This document shows, piece by piece, positions 46,941-58,639 of a DNA stretch of 64,000 nucleotides. Under the pieces are notes generated by a model. That model searched no databases. It saw only the letters and a program-made list of their open reading frames with translations, and was not told where the DNA came from. The stretch spans positions 5,332,001-5,396,000 of the forward strand of contig OZ176056.1 of the NCBI GenBank assembly GCA_964247055.1. The letters run 5' to 3'. The stretch is from Paragordius varius (lineage: Eukaryota; Nematomorpha). Both the position numbers and the translations under genes were made by a program. Positions within the stretch are counted from its first letter, which is position 1. Each line of letters begins with the position of its first letter.

Positions 46941-47530
46941 CAGTGGCGGAACTATAAGTTGTGAGCCACCCCGCAAGCTTTAAATACTGGCCAACCTTTG
47001 CCCCCAAAAAAATCGTATGAAGTTATCTTTTGACCTGGCGCCTCACTTAGATTCCTAAACATATATTTAAATCCTACTATGAAGACTAAATTCCTAATTC
47101 ATAAATGGGACAGCTTGTTAAGTGAAGCTTTCTTTAATTCGCCATATTCGTTGATATAAACACATTGTCAACATATGCGTAGAATACGGGCCTATCTAGG
47201 AATAGCAGCGGGGAAACTGCTTAAATATAAATTAATTGCTAAATATTATTTTTTAGAATTCGGATAAATAAATTTTGACATTTGTTTAGTCAGAATAAAT
47301 TATTTTTTATGATAATATGGTTTTTTGATATTATAAAAACAGGGCTTTGAACCGGTCTAAAAAAGTGGAATTAGAACCGGGCTTTAATTTCAAAATGAAT
47401 CGCTTCCTAAAACAGCAACAGGTTCCAATACAACTTGATAAATATGAAATAAGATTGATTAAATTGAACATTATGCGGACCGCCAAGTTTTTAAATTTTA
47501 AGAATGGCCCATTAAAATTGCTGATCACTG
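46941..47530. mobile_element. hAT-type element H, deletion derivative
   Basis: CAGTGGCGGAACTA to GATCACTG, same left target GCCTCACA as T0. The following 300 bases are the usual unit sequence, cut at 47,828 by the LINE. Confidence 0.65.
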
Positions 47531-47828
47531 TTTAAGTGTGTGATGAAAGTTTATCGAAAATTTGTTAACTAAAGATAAATTTCAAAATAACATGAATCAA
47601 AGGTTAAAAACATTAGAAAAATAATGCACATTTGTATACCAGAAAACATATGTTAGCCAATTGACTTAATAATAAAATATGTGAAATAACAATAATTCTG
47701 TTAAAATTTAATGAATGTCCTTCAGGATTGCATTACAAAACATTTTTTACAATAAAGTTATTTCTCATACAATGTTGTAAAATGAATTGACCCACATTAA
47801 TGTGGTTGGCCTGCATAAATTGCATATT

Positions 47829-50440
47829 CCATCCAACGCGCTTTAGGGCGCCCTTTCCCCTCTTGCCTTTCACAATATAATCATCAATCTGTTTACCAAT
47901 GTAAATATTAGCTCTTCTTTTAACATGTCCGAACCATCTAAAACGATTTACCATAAACTTTTGCGTTATTGGTTTGATTTCCGTACTTCCTCTTATGTAG
48001 ACATTCTTCACCTTGTCATTCCTCGTTACACCGCACATCAATCTAAGCATTCTCATTTCAGTAACCTCCAAGTTCTCTTCTGATTTCTTTATTGCCCATG
48101 TCTGTGAGTTGTACATCATTTTTGGCTGTACAACAGCACTGTAAATCTGACCCTTTACTTTTAGGTCAATATTTTTGTCACACAAAACCTATGAGATCTT
48201 TTTATAATTTGCCCAATTATTTCGAATTCTTAAATTAATATCAAGTGTTAAAGAACCATCTGCTGCTAAAATCGCTCCTAAATATTTGCATTCCTCCTGT
48301 TTAATACCCACCCTTCTTCTAATTCTATTTCTCGTTTTTTCCCGCCAAAATTTATCAGTTCTGTTTTCTTTTTATTAACTTTTAATCCGCATCGTCGTAA
48401 CATATCAATCCATTTACCCACCAATTCTTTCAATTCATGCAACTCGTCGGACAGCCTTATTAGGTCGTCTGCATAAAGAAAATATAGCCACCATGTTGCC
48501 CCAGTTCTTTTGAAATTTGGTCTAAGCATATTATAAATAGTAACGGGCTGATTGCAGACACCTGATAGACCCCTTCGTTTATTTTAATAGAACCTGATAC
48601 TCCCTGGTGTGTTTTAATTTTGGTTTGGGAATCGTACATGCATTTTAAAATCTTTTTGTACCTTTCAGGGACGTTTTTCCGTCTTAAGCTCCACCATATT
48701 GTGCTCCGTGGTATTCTGTCAAAAGCCTTTTCAATATCAATACAAATACCATGCAACTCCTTTTTCATTTCTATATGCTTCTCGATTAGCCTTCTTACTG
48801 CGATCGGATCAATGGTGGACTTTCCTGAAAAAAACCGAATTGATTACCCTCTATACTAACCATTTTTCTCATTCTTTTCTCTAGTACTTTCTCAAATAAC
48901 TTCATTGTATGCGACATCTCTAATTATTACAATCATTAATATCTCCTTTACCCTTGAAAATGGGAACAGTGAAACTCTTCTTCCATTCGGTTGGTATCAT
49001 GCCTGTAGTTACTACATTATTAAAAATATCCGTCAAAAATTCAATACCTTTCTCTGACATTATTTTCCAACAGTTTATGTTATTATCGTCCGGACCTGCA
49101 GCCTTATTTATTGACATCTCTTTCAAACCAGTCTGGACTTCTTCTTTTGTTATACTTTCAATATGCGCAGATATATAATCTGGTGTTTCAGGAATTTGTT
49201 TCACTGACGCCCAATTCAAGCTCCTGGAAGTATTCTTTCCACCTTTTCAATATTTTCGATTCCTCAACGAGTAATTTGCCGTTTTTATCTTTAATAGCTG
49301 TCCCGTAAGGGGGCAAGTCTAGCTTTCTTCTGTGTCTTTGTCGAGCAATTTTAAAAACTTTGTTTAGATCTTGCTTACTGTTTACCTCTTTATATAATGA
49401 TGAAGTCTTATCTTTTTTGACCCATTTTACAAGCCTTTTAAGTTCCTTATTAATCCTTTTACATTTTTCCTTGTCTCCTGCTTGGTGGGTAAACCTCCAC
49501 ACAAAAGCTTTATTTCAGCCATGCCTCTCTATAAACCTGATTTCTGCCACCTTTCATCCCGCACACCTTAACTCCCGCCTTCATATTTTTCTTGCCACCT
49601 GAGATCAAACACTTTTTAAATCACTGTTCCTGTCTACTATGCCTACCGTTTCTACAAATCTCTCTTTACTGTTTCTTAGGGATTCCCATTTAATTACTTT
49701 CGTCGCTATAAACTTAGGCTTTTCGGCATTTATTGGTATATCTGTCATATATTTACACATAATTAAATTATGTTGTGTGCTAATCTGCAGGTTAGGTATG
49801 ACTTCGCAACTTTAAAGACTGTCGTGGCAATAGAATATAATCCATTTGTAACTTCTTATTTCCACTTTCGTAGGTAATTAAGTGGCTATCCCTTTTAGTG
49901 TATTTGCTATAGCAATGTTATAGGATTGGGCAAATTTTAATAAACTAGCCCCTTCTTCATTTATGACCCCGTAACCATTTCCGCCGTGCCAAGGCTCAAA
50001 CCTCTCCTATTTTGTCCCACGTGCTTATTGAAATCACCACAAAATATGATTTCTTTGTCTTTCGTTAATGAGGTCATTTCTGCGTCTAATAAATCATAAA
50101 ATTTATCTTTCTCCGGTTTAGCTAACCCTATCTGGGGGGCCTAAACGCTAAAGATAGTAAAAACCCTCTTATTTAACAATAGGTCGACACTCATAATTCT
50201 ACTGTCAGCACGTCTAACCTCAATTACTTGATTGGCAAATCATGAACACACCATTATGGCGACCCTACTGTAACCATCCGTAGAACGTGAATAAAACATT
50301 TTATATTTATCCTCTAATGTCTTAGTACCATTTCCACGGTATCTGGTCTCTTGAATGCCCAAAAAATTTACTTTTTTACCCTCATAATTTAACTAAATCA
50401 TATTACTTACTTTTTAACGAACCAACATTTATACTGGCAA
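47829..50440 (-). pseudogene. LINE endonuclease-reverse transcriptase, frame-broken
   Basis: RT landmarks are INKAAGPDD (about 49,090), DIEKAFDRIP (about 48,735) and YADD (about 48,467). The tail keeps MRMLRLMCGVTRNDKV and NRFRWFGHVKRR, typical of the region after RT in RTE-like elements. At least five frame changes or stops separate the pieces, so it cannot make a full protein. Plus-strand frames over the same stretch are shadows. Confidence 0.82.
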
Positions 50441-50530
50441 AACACACTCTACAACATTCCTTATCCCTATTGACCCCTACCTCCGTGCAATGGCTGGATC
50501 TGGCCTGCACGCCTTACAAAAAACACCCAT
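47829..50530 (-). mobile_element. RTE-like LINE, broken
   Basis: Minus-strand non-LTR retrotransposon. 5' to 3' it shows an endonuclease/exonuclease/phosphatase-type region (about 50,440-49,800; CGDFNKHVG, HGGNGYGVINEEGA), a linker (49,502-49,188), reverse transcriptase (49,219-48,278) and a C-terminal tail (48,185-47,829). The 3' end interrupts unit sequence at GCATAT; the 5' limit is uncertain. It has the same orientation as the microexon gene. The clade call rests on remembered motif style and could be a related clade. Confidence 0.82.
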
Positions 50531-51131
50531 AAAGAACAAAAATACAATATAGAAGAATAATAATAGATAAAAATAAAAACTAAAATATATAGGAACTAAT
50601 ATGTAAATGCAACCAAAAAAGAATCAAAAAATTTGAACCAAAAAATAAAAAAATACATAAATAAATTATATCAATAAATAAAAATGAAATTAAATACGCA
50701 TCTTTACAACTGAGGAATTAGAATTATGATTTGGAATTTGTAATAATAAAACAAAAAATAGAAAAATTATAAGAAAAATATTATAAAGGTAATTACGCGC
50801 CATTTTTGAATGAATGTCTCAGTAATATATAAAATTATCCATCAGATCGATATAATTAAAAATATTATATATAATTTAGTATCTTAAAGATAATTAGACT
50901 TTAATCAAAATTTAATTATTTGGAGTGAAAAAAGTCATTTATCAAATTTCTATGCATTGGAGTCTAAATATATATTTGCAAAATTTATTAACAGGTTAGA
51001 TAAACATTTGGCCTGACAACCAACTTTACAATTGGCGGTAATTAAAATTAATTAGTCATTGTTACTCTAAATTATAATAAACCATTGATATAAAAATTAT
51101 AACTTTATGCTATTATATAAAAAAAATATAC
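50531..51131. other. A-rich LINE 5' flank, then unit intron
   Basis: 50,531-50,790 is A-rich and could be LINE 5' sequence or old insertion scar. From about 50,815 the unit intron returns, starting at a point different from where it was cut at 47,828, so the insertion was accompanied by loss or rearrangement. Confidence 0.5.
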
Positions 51132-51197
51132 CAATTGGATTAGTGTCATTGTTAGCAGGCGCAACCTTAGATGGACTCGCAATGTTTCCTTTGGAAT
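51132..51197 (-). CDS. Microexon type B, copy 8 (longest)
   Basis: 66 nt, acceptor TTTAAG, donor GTATAT, phase 1-1. Begins SKGNIASPSKVAP and ends ANNDTNPI. The inserted ASPSK block makes it 15 nt longer than the 63,270 copy, in frame; sequon NDT. Confidence 0.7.
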
Positions 51198-52017
51198 CTT
51201 AAATATTAGTTAGAGTGAAATAATTAATAATTTACATCGTTATATTAATAGAACATTATTAATAAAATGCGAGGTCTATTGAAGAATATATTGCAAAAAA
51301 GGGTTTTGCAGTCAAAAATTATACCCTTATAGCCTCATAATCAATCGTTATTTTCTTGTTTTATAATTCAGCGTTTTTATAATTGAGAAAATATTCTTGA
51401 TTGGGTAAATTATAAATTAATCGGAATATCAATCAAACTTTTTCAAATGTTCGGGAAAACGTTTTGATTGACTGGGAAAACGTTTAGTTCGGTTAGAAAA
51501 TTTCGATTCATATGATTATTAAACAAAATATATGAATAACAGTATGATTACACATTTATTTTATGAACTAGATTTTATCACTATATTTGGGAGTCGACTA
51601 ATCTAAACTTTGTTTTAGATATCAAAACAGGGGATTAATTACTTTACGGTGTAATTTATTTTGGGTTTAGAGCATTTTTAACATTATGCACCTACTAAAT
51701 TAATATACAATGGTGTTAGTTCTTGCCAAAATTCCGAAATATCAAATTGTTTTAGAGAAGCAATATTATTTTAATGTTAAAGCTAAAAAATGGTAAGGAG
51801 ACCGATGGATAATGGGCCGTGTTTTTAACACCCTCTGTAATGTACTACCTTAATTGTGAAATTTCGAAATAGGAAAATTGTTTTAGGGCAGCAATATTAT
51901 TTAATGTCAAAGCTATAGAAATGGTTAGGAAACCGATGGATAATATGCCGTGTTTTTAACACTCTGTGTAATGTACTACCTTATTTGTTTTATTTGGCAT
52001 TCTCACATGATTAGGAA
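51198..52017. other. Diverged unit intron, empty hAT target
   Basis: Empty T0 target near 51,328 and GGGAAAACGTTT module at 51,440-51,505. A segment of about 110 bp with the block usually found beside E exons is duplicated head to tail (51,730-51,870 and 51,850-51,985). No E exon was found. Confidence 0.5.
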
Positions 52018-52023
52018 TTATAA

Positions 52024-52200
52024 AGTATATAATTTATGCAAAATAGGAGATAAAAGTAGAGGAATATCAACCAAAAATCCTTACGATTTCCTGTAACAAG
52101 TCTGTTTTATGACAAATTAATATATTTGTATTGGAATTGGTACGGATTGTTGGTTGATATTCCACTATACAATCCTATTTTGCATGAATCCCTCATTTAA
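52024..52200. mobile_element. Small palindromic MITE (family P), copy 1
   Basis: Arms of about 55 bp around GGAATATCAACCAA and its inverse TTGGTTGATATTCC, spaced by about 45 bases. Related copies are at 57,580-57,740 and, in part, 58,748-58,838. Confidence 0.6.
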
Positions 52201-52932
52201 GAATCCGAATAAACACTCAAAATTTTTATACACTCATGAACCAGATGACAAAAAAAGCAAAAATAAAAAACAATATTTTTGGTTTTATTTTGATATAGAA
52301 GTTTATTTTTTTGAATAAAACATGAATGTTAAGATTTTAATATTGAGTTAAAAAATATTAAAAAAATTATTTTAATATAGTTTCATTAAATTTTTAGTAT
52401 TTTAGGTGTGAAAAAAGAAAAACGCCATCTTTTTACCTGAAATTTTATAGAAACCTTAACTATATGATTTTAGGCTATTTATATATATTGAAATTATCTC
52501 TTAAAATGATAATAAACGATATTATTTCACATCATTATTTTTTGAAACCGATTTCGATTTTCTCTCAATCTAGTTTGACAACAAATAAAAATTTTTGCGG
52601 CAAATAAATACGATGGTCAAAGCTATCTTATAAAAAAAAATTTTTTCGTTAAAAATTTTTTTGCACACAGTATATATATATATATATTTTCGTCTTTAAT
52701 TGCAATTTATTGATTTCTTAATCAGAAACCAACAAATAAAGTGGTAATGAGCGATAAACTAAAAAATTATAACTTCTATGATAAATTTTTTAATAAAAAG
52801 TTAGTAGATATTTGGACTGCAAATACTAGGTAAATGTTATTATCAAATGATATTAAATTAATGCGAAATCATTAAAAAATTTATAAATGCAAAGATATGT
52901 AAAATATAAAATGTCTATGAATGTCTTTATAC
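52201..52932. other. AT-rich intron, no gene
   Basis: Short (TA)n at 52,671-52,687; nothing else recognised. 52,880-52,932 is shared with the D2 region at 57.9 kb. Confidence 0.5.
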
Positions 52933-52971
52933 CCATTCCACTTCCTAATGCTGGAGTTGTTACTTCAGGCA
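52933..52971 (-). CDS. Microexon type D, copy 1
   Basis: 39 nt, acceptor AAACAG, donor GTATAA, phase 1-1. Codons PEVTTPALGSGM, a Pro/Thr/Gly linker. Its paralogue at 57,976 has the same length and core VTTPA, while the flanking intron is shared too. Confidence 0.65.
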
Positions 52972-53188
52972 CTGTTTTTATAAAAATATTTTGGAAATTA
53001 ATTATAAAATCTACAAATTTGAATTTTGATTAAATTTAACATAAATTAATAAAAATTTGTCATTTTAAACAATAAAATATCATATTACAATTCTTAGATT
53101 AATAATATACAGAACAAATGGAACAATATTAGGTATATATTAGCCATTTAATTTAGAAACGAGATGTTTTAAGAGTATTTTATTACAT

Positions 53189-53225
<37 letters not shown>

Positions 53226-54801
53226 AAAATCTTTATATATGCATTTTTAAGCGACCTATCTTGATTTATTAAAATATCAGGAATAATATCAATTATGTAA
53301 GATTGTGGTTATACAACCTTTTTTTGCGAATGGTGTTATAAAAATGTATATGACGTTAAACCATTTAAATTTGTTTATATTATATTTTTATAAATATTTT
53401 TCTTTAATTTAATATGAGTTATATATATATATATATACATACATACAAATATTGGTTTAATCAAATTTTGTATATTTTCACTTTTGTCTCAATAATTTCA
53501 ATATGATCACTACAACATTTTGATAATGTTTTTCACATTTTTTATACCTTATGTTTAACGTGGAGGCAGGGGCCGAAAAATGTCGCAATGTAAATGTTGA
53601 TCGTTAAGAAATAAGATATATAGATCAACTATGACGCTAAAAATATAAATTTTTTAGGCATTCAATAGACGAATTACCATGGAAATGGTACCAAAACTTT
53701 ATAGGGTAGATTTGCAATCAGTTTTTAGGATGTATTTACATTAGCGTGATGATATAGGAGGTAGGGCGACTGACTCATACACTGTGTGCCAGAGTTATCA
53801 CCCCTAAACTACGCATTTCCATCATCACTGTCAGCCCTTTGTAAACGAGTGTTAATACAATTTAAATCCTTACCCTTTATAAAAAGGGAAAAAAGAGATT
53901 CTAAACAGTATATTTTTTTATATTTTATTTATATTATGTGATTCCCAAATTTTTCGGTTTTAATGCTGCTGTTACACATTGCATGTTTCTCAAATAAGTT
54001 TCAATTGATACTACATTAAATTATATCACGGTACGCAACAAAAATAAATGTTAATGATGTATTCGATATCTAAAAGCCTCAGGATAATAATATTATATAT
54101 GGGGTAAAATACTAAAATAAAGTCAAATTTTTTCTCTTTTTAGCCATAATTAAAAAATGGCATTTTTATTGCCTTAACGTCTAGTATAATTTAATACAAT
54201 AGATGAAAACACCAAAAATTAATTCTAATATAAAATTTTAAACGAAAATTATCATAAAGATTTTACATTTTTTTCGGAGTGCCTCAGAAAGTCTTATAAG
54301 AATATGAGCTAAAAATCGCGATTTGGCGTCATACTGGCATTAAACTTGTTAATATGCGGTAAAAGATTTTGATATTTATTAAAACAATCTTATAGTTATA
54401 TATAAAGTTTAACCAAATATAGCCTTTAAAAAAGTTTAAACCTTATATAAAAAAGATATTTTTTGAACGTGTCAATGTGCAATTTTTTAGCTAATTATAA
54501 ATCTTTAAGGTCCTCCGATAAAATTAGAAATTTTATTGATAATATTTTGCGTTTGAAAATATCCTTATATAGTAAAAATATAAAATTTAGTTGATGGGCT
54601 TTCATCTATAAAATTTAATTTTATTTGACAGGTTCATAAAGCCTAATACTTATTAAATAACCTTTTTTAAGTATTTATTCGCATTCAGTAATTTAATATT
54701 TATTACACCGAAACTTTTAGCTATCGAATGGTATATGATTCATTATCCTTTATTTTTGGACCCTTTTTTGCCGCATACTATATTTAAATAAATTAAATCA
54801 C
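52972..54801. other. Long intron, mostly without recognised content
   Basis: (TA)n at 53,192-53,220 and 53,420-53,437; a possible SINE at 53,730-53,880; a decayed 15-nt exon candidate near 53,310-53,330 that has a donor but no acceptor. 54,240-54,780 shows loose similarity to 58,850-59,520, downstream of another C exon. Confidence 0.45.
53730..53880 (-). repeat. Possible tRNA-derived SINE
   Basis: The minus strand carries TAGTTTAGGGG, a fair A-box match, followed about 30 bases on by GAGTCAGTCGC, a poor B-box match. Base composition is richer in GC than its surroundings. No poly-A tail or second copy was seen in the window, so this is tentative. Confidence 0.25.
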
Positions 54802-55035
54802 CTGTAATATTAGCTTCACCGTAATACACAGTATTACCAAATTCTGAAGAGACAATTATGGTTACATTGATGAGTCCAATCATATCGGTAATTATAGTAA
54901 CACTAGTCGCATTCAGATTGGTATACAAAATTTTTCCTTCCCTGCTTACATTATACAATGATATCCCATCATTCGATTCCCAATCCAATTTGATAGAGGA
55001 GTCATTATTTATGGTCCAGTTTATTGGGAAAGTTA
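54802..55035 (-). CDS. FN3-like domain exon (type C), copy 1
   Basis: 234 nt, acceptor TTTCAG, donor GTGATT, phase 1-1, 77 whole codons. The fold pattern resembles fibronectin type III: TFPINWT, then SSIKLDW (strand B Trp), GISLYNVSREGK (strand C Tyr), LYTNLNATSVTI and VTIIVSS ending in YYGEANIT. There are no cysteines. Six N-glycosylation sequons are visible (NWT, NDS, NVS, NAT, NVT, NIT), so an extracellular position is likely. An Ig-like fold is the main alternative. The 150-codon frame reported around it only reads on into both introns. Confidence 0.7.
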
Positions 55036-55806
55036 CTGAAATATATAAATTATAAAATTTAGTAATACTAGACATATTTATACATTGTTTGTTGTGTTTA
55101 TAAATTTCGCTGCAAAAGTTTATTTTGTTATTTAGTATACATAAAATATAAGTTTTAAAAAGATTGTTTATTACAATATTCGATTCTATATACAATCATA
55201 AGAGCAATTATTCACTCTCTCAGTTATTAATGGGTGAGTGTGTAACATATAGGTTTGTTGGTATGCTTATTTTGAGTTAAATATTTTGCAATTGGGGTTA
55301 GAGAAAAAGTTACTGTTTTCAACGAAGTATCATGTTAGTATATTATACAAACATGATAAAACCTAATACGATCATGTAAATGAAAACCCCCTCTAATTCA
55401 AATAACTGAAATGACCATTAATAGTTCTCTCTACTGCATATTAAAATCCTCATAAAAACTATTTTACTTTTAACCAATTTTAGAGTAATTTAATCTGATA
55501 TCGTTAATAGTAAAGCCCAAAAATACTTTTAAGTTTAGAAATAAGAGAAGTATTAAGACCATTTTACATAAAATAATAATATATATAAAATTTAGAATCT
55601 ATATCTATGCATTTTAAAGCAACCTATCTTGATTTATTAAAATATAAAATAAATATATCAGTAATAAAATCAATTATAGTGTTGAAAATTGTGCTTGCAC
55701 AGCCTCTTTATTTGCAAATGCTGTTGTAAAAAAATATATGAGGCTACACCATTATTATATTTGTTAATATTATTAAGTATTTTTCTTTTAATTTAATTTG
55801 AATCAC
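55036..55806. other. Intron between C exons, no gene
   Basis: A degenerate 15-18-nt exon candidate at about 55,700-55,720 (acceptor AACAG, FANK, donor GT replaced by GC) is paralogous to the one near 53,320. Otherwise nothing. Confidence 0.45.
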
Positions 55807-56034
55807 CTGTGATAACTTTACCGATATAGGTAAATCTATCATATTGTGAAGAGACAATTATAGTTGTATTTTTGGCACACATATCGGTCCTTATAGTAGC
55901 ACTAGTCGCATTCAGATTGGTATACAAATTTTTTCCTTCGCATCTTACATTATACAATGATATCCCATCAATCGAATCCCAATCCAATTTGATAGAGGAG
56001 TCATTATTTATGGTCCAGTTTATTGGGAAAGTTA
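55807..56034 (-). CDS. FN3-like domain exon (type C), copy 2
   Basis: 228 nt, acceptor TTTCAG, donor GTGATT, phase 1-1, 75 codons. The first ~47 codons nearly equal those of copy 1, with Arg-Cys for Ser-Arg in the YNV loop. After TDM the sequence changes to CAKNTTIIVSSQYDRF and is two codons shorter. It has two Cys, absent from copy 1. Sequons NWT, NDS, NAT and NTT remain. Confidence 0.7.
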
Positions 56035-56181
56035 CTGAAATATATAACAAAATCAATATTGTATATTATTATTCTTTGATGCAAAGTCACCCCAGAATTT
56101 TAAATCGTAATATGAAATCTGTGATTTTACTATTAAAAATTGAATACAAAAATTAAATATTTAACTTATATTTGATTTTTA

Positions 56182-56240
<59 letters not shown>

Positions 56241-56761
56241 TAATTTAATTTAGCTTCCTAATATTTTCTAGAAAAGGTATAAAAATATTAATATAGTTTA
56301 ATAAATACAATTATAAAATTAATATGCTTTGTAAGTTAATAAAAAATATAATAGATGTAGATAACACAATAGCTAAAATTGGGCATGTTGATTAATATTA
56401 TTTTTTGAGAAATTTGAAAATAATAACATTACTTTCACTAAGTTCTAAATTAGATAAATAATATTTACATAAAAATTTTGAAATAAATGCAAAAAACTCT
56501 AAAATATACATATAAATATATATGTATATTTCCTGAACAAAATGAAATAGTGAGATAAAATTAATGTTATAAATTTATAAATCAAACTATTTCCAAATTT
56601 AATCATAGATAAATTACAATAATAAAATTGGTGTTAATGCAAAAATGGTGCTTGAAATTTAATTTTTTAGAAGATAAATATACATATTAAATAAACATTA
56701 CTAGTTATTATTTACAAATACCGTTAAAAACAAAACATATATTCTCTTGAAATGAACATAC
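56035..56761. other. AT-rich intron with (TA)n, no gene
   Basis: A long (TA)n at 56,184-56,236. The 94-codon plus frame at 55872-56156 is the shadow of exon C copy 2. Confidence 0.55.
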
Positions 56762-56782
56762 CATTAGCATCATCATCATTTT
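56762..56782 (-). CDS. 21-nt microexon type G
   Basis: Acceptor TTTTTAG, donor GTATGT (both strong), phase 1-1. Six codons NDDDAN; spliced after a G-ending exon the junction codon would be Glu. The smallest well-supported exon here. No paralogue was found in the window. Confidence 0.55.
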
Positions 56783-57975
56783 CTAAAAAGACAAAAAATA
56801 TTTATCAACAATCAATATAAGTAACTCATTCAAAAAATCAACAATTGATGTCAATACTTAGGAAAATTATCCTGAACAAAATAAAATAGCGCTCTTTTAA
56901 ATGAACTCCAAATTAATTACAATAATAAAATTGGTGTTAATGCAAAAATATGTTTGAAATTTAATAAGATATTAGTTATTAAATGACAGATAGCATATAC
57001 AAATCTATACAAATGACGTTTAAATATGAGCAATATTTAATACTTGAGAAATATTAATTTCCAAAAAATTGGTTTTGTTCAAAAAATGCAATTTTACTAA
57101 TTTTCGTATCGTTGGATATATATATAAATTATCTTTCAGAAAAAAAATTTGTGGATGAAAATAAACATATAAAAGTGATTTTAAGCATTCATATAATTTT
57201 TAGTTTCCAGTTTAAGTTTCATCAAGGTAGCGCTTACTTTATTCAAATTATTTTAATAGCCCAGACTATAATTGATATTTCAAAAGAACTACTGAATGAA
57301 ATTGCCCTAATTTAAATTTATGCTTCAATATGAATTATAAAAATAGGCCGAATTTTTTAAAATTTTGTTTTGAAAAAATCTATATTAAACTATTTTGACA
57401 CCATTTTTATTTTACCAAATTGCAAAATATCGTATTTATTTAATTTTTAATCTAATTTAAGTAATTTTTTGATTTATAACACAAACATTGTCAGAAAAAA
57501 TAGCTAATTACATTATTGTTATATTTAGCTAATAAACACATGTCATGTTTTATTTAGACCTACATGAGTGGACTTATCAAGTATATAATTTATGATAAAT
57601 AAATTCTTAAAGTAATGGAATATCAACGACCAATCCGTACAAATCCCTGTAACATGTTTCTACACAAATTAATATTTTTACTGGGATGTGTACGAATATT
57701 TGGTTGATTTTCCACTATCCTATATTGCATAAATTTTATACTTTGATCTCCCACTTATGTAAGATCTCAAAATAAAACAGAAATTTTTTATACGCTCGCT
57801 GAATATCCTTAATTTTTACTTTTTGCCCTATTTCTATTATTTCATTTAGGTCGCAAACAAATAATAGTTTTTACGGCAAATGAATAAGCTGTCATAATCT
57901 ATAACAAAAAAAAATTTTTTTGTTAACAATTACAAAGATATCTAAAATATAAAATGTCTATAATTGTCATTATAC
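56783..57975. other. AT-rich intron with palindromic MITE
   Basis: An internal near-repeat (AATTACAATAATAAAATTGG at about 56,613 and 56,915). The plus-strand 67-codon frame at 57112-57315 has no supporting context. Confidence 0.5.
57580..57740. mobile_element. Palindromic MITE family P, copy 2
   Basis: Same layout as 52,024-52,200, more decayed: GGAATATCAACGACCAATCC on the left and GGTTGATTTTCCAC on the right. Confidence 0.55.
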
Positions 57976-58014
57976 CCATTCCATTTCCTGCTGGAGTTGT
58001 TACTTTGGATGGCA
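57976..58014 (-). CDS. Microexon type D, copy 2
   Basis: 39 nt, acceptor AAACAG, donor GTATAA, phase 1-1. Codons PSKVTTPAGNGM. It lies 389 bases downstream of C copy 3 in the reading direction, as a stalk after the domain. Confidence 0.65.
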
Positions 58015-58402
58015 CTGTTTTTATAAAAATGTATTTGTGAATTTATTATAAAATATATAAACTTCGCATAAATTTTTAAGAATTTGTTATTAATCATAAC
58101 ATACCATATTACAATTTTTAAATTCATAATATACTAGAACTAAAAATGGAGAATGTTGTGTGTATAGTTTTAAGTTTAGAAACAAGAGAAGTATTAAGAC
58201 CATTTTACATAAAATAAAAATATTTATAAAATTTAGAATCTATTATGCATTATAAAGCAACCTATCTTGATATATTAAAATATAAATAAATTATCAGTAA
58301 AATCAATTATAGTGTTGAAAATTGTGTTTATCATTTTTATATTTGTTTTTTATCATTTTATGAGTATTTTTCCTTTTAATTTAATTTAAATAAAAAAATC
58401 AC
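58015..58402. other. Intron between D and C, no gene
   Basis: Shares 58,160-58,330 with 55,530-55,700; nothing else is recognised. Confidence 0.5.
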
Positions 58403-58639
58403 CTGTGATTTCAACTTCACCGCGATACAGAATTTCAGATTGTGAAGAGACAATTATGGTTTTATTGGTGAGTGAATTCATATCGGTATTTATAGTAACA
58501 CTAGTCGCATTCAGATTGGTATACAAATATTTTCCTTCGCTGCTTACATTATACGATGATATCCCATCTTTCGATTCCCAATCCAATTTGATAGATGAGT
58601 CATCAATTCTGGTCCAGTTTATTTGGATAATTTCAAATT
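58403..58639 (-). CDS. FN3-like domain exon (type C), copy 3
   Basis: 237 nt, acceptor TGTCTAG, donor GTGATT, phase 1-1, 78 codons. The N-terminus differs (FEIIQINWT in place of VTFPINWT) because the acceptor lies further upstream, yet length stays a multiple of three. The core SSIKLDWESKDG and LYTNLNATSVTI is kept; the region after TDM reads NSLTNKTIIVSSQSEILYRG. Sequons NWT, NVS, NAT, NKT are visible. Confidence 0.7.

Noticed and set aside
48620-49602. Plus-strand frames opposite the LINE
   Set aside because: Shadows of the minus-strand endonuclease/RT coding sequence.
54858-56156. Plus-strand frames opposite the FN3-like exons (also 58,405-58,725)
   Set aside because: Antisense shadows; the minus strand has splice sites, domain pattern and paralogue support.
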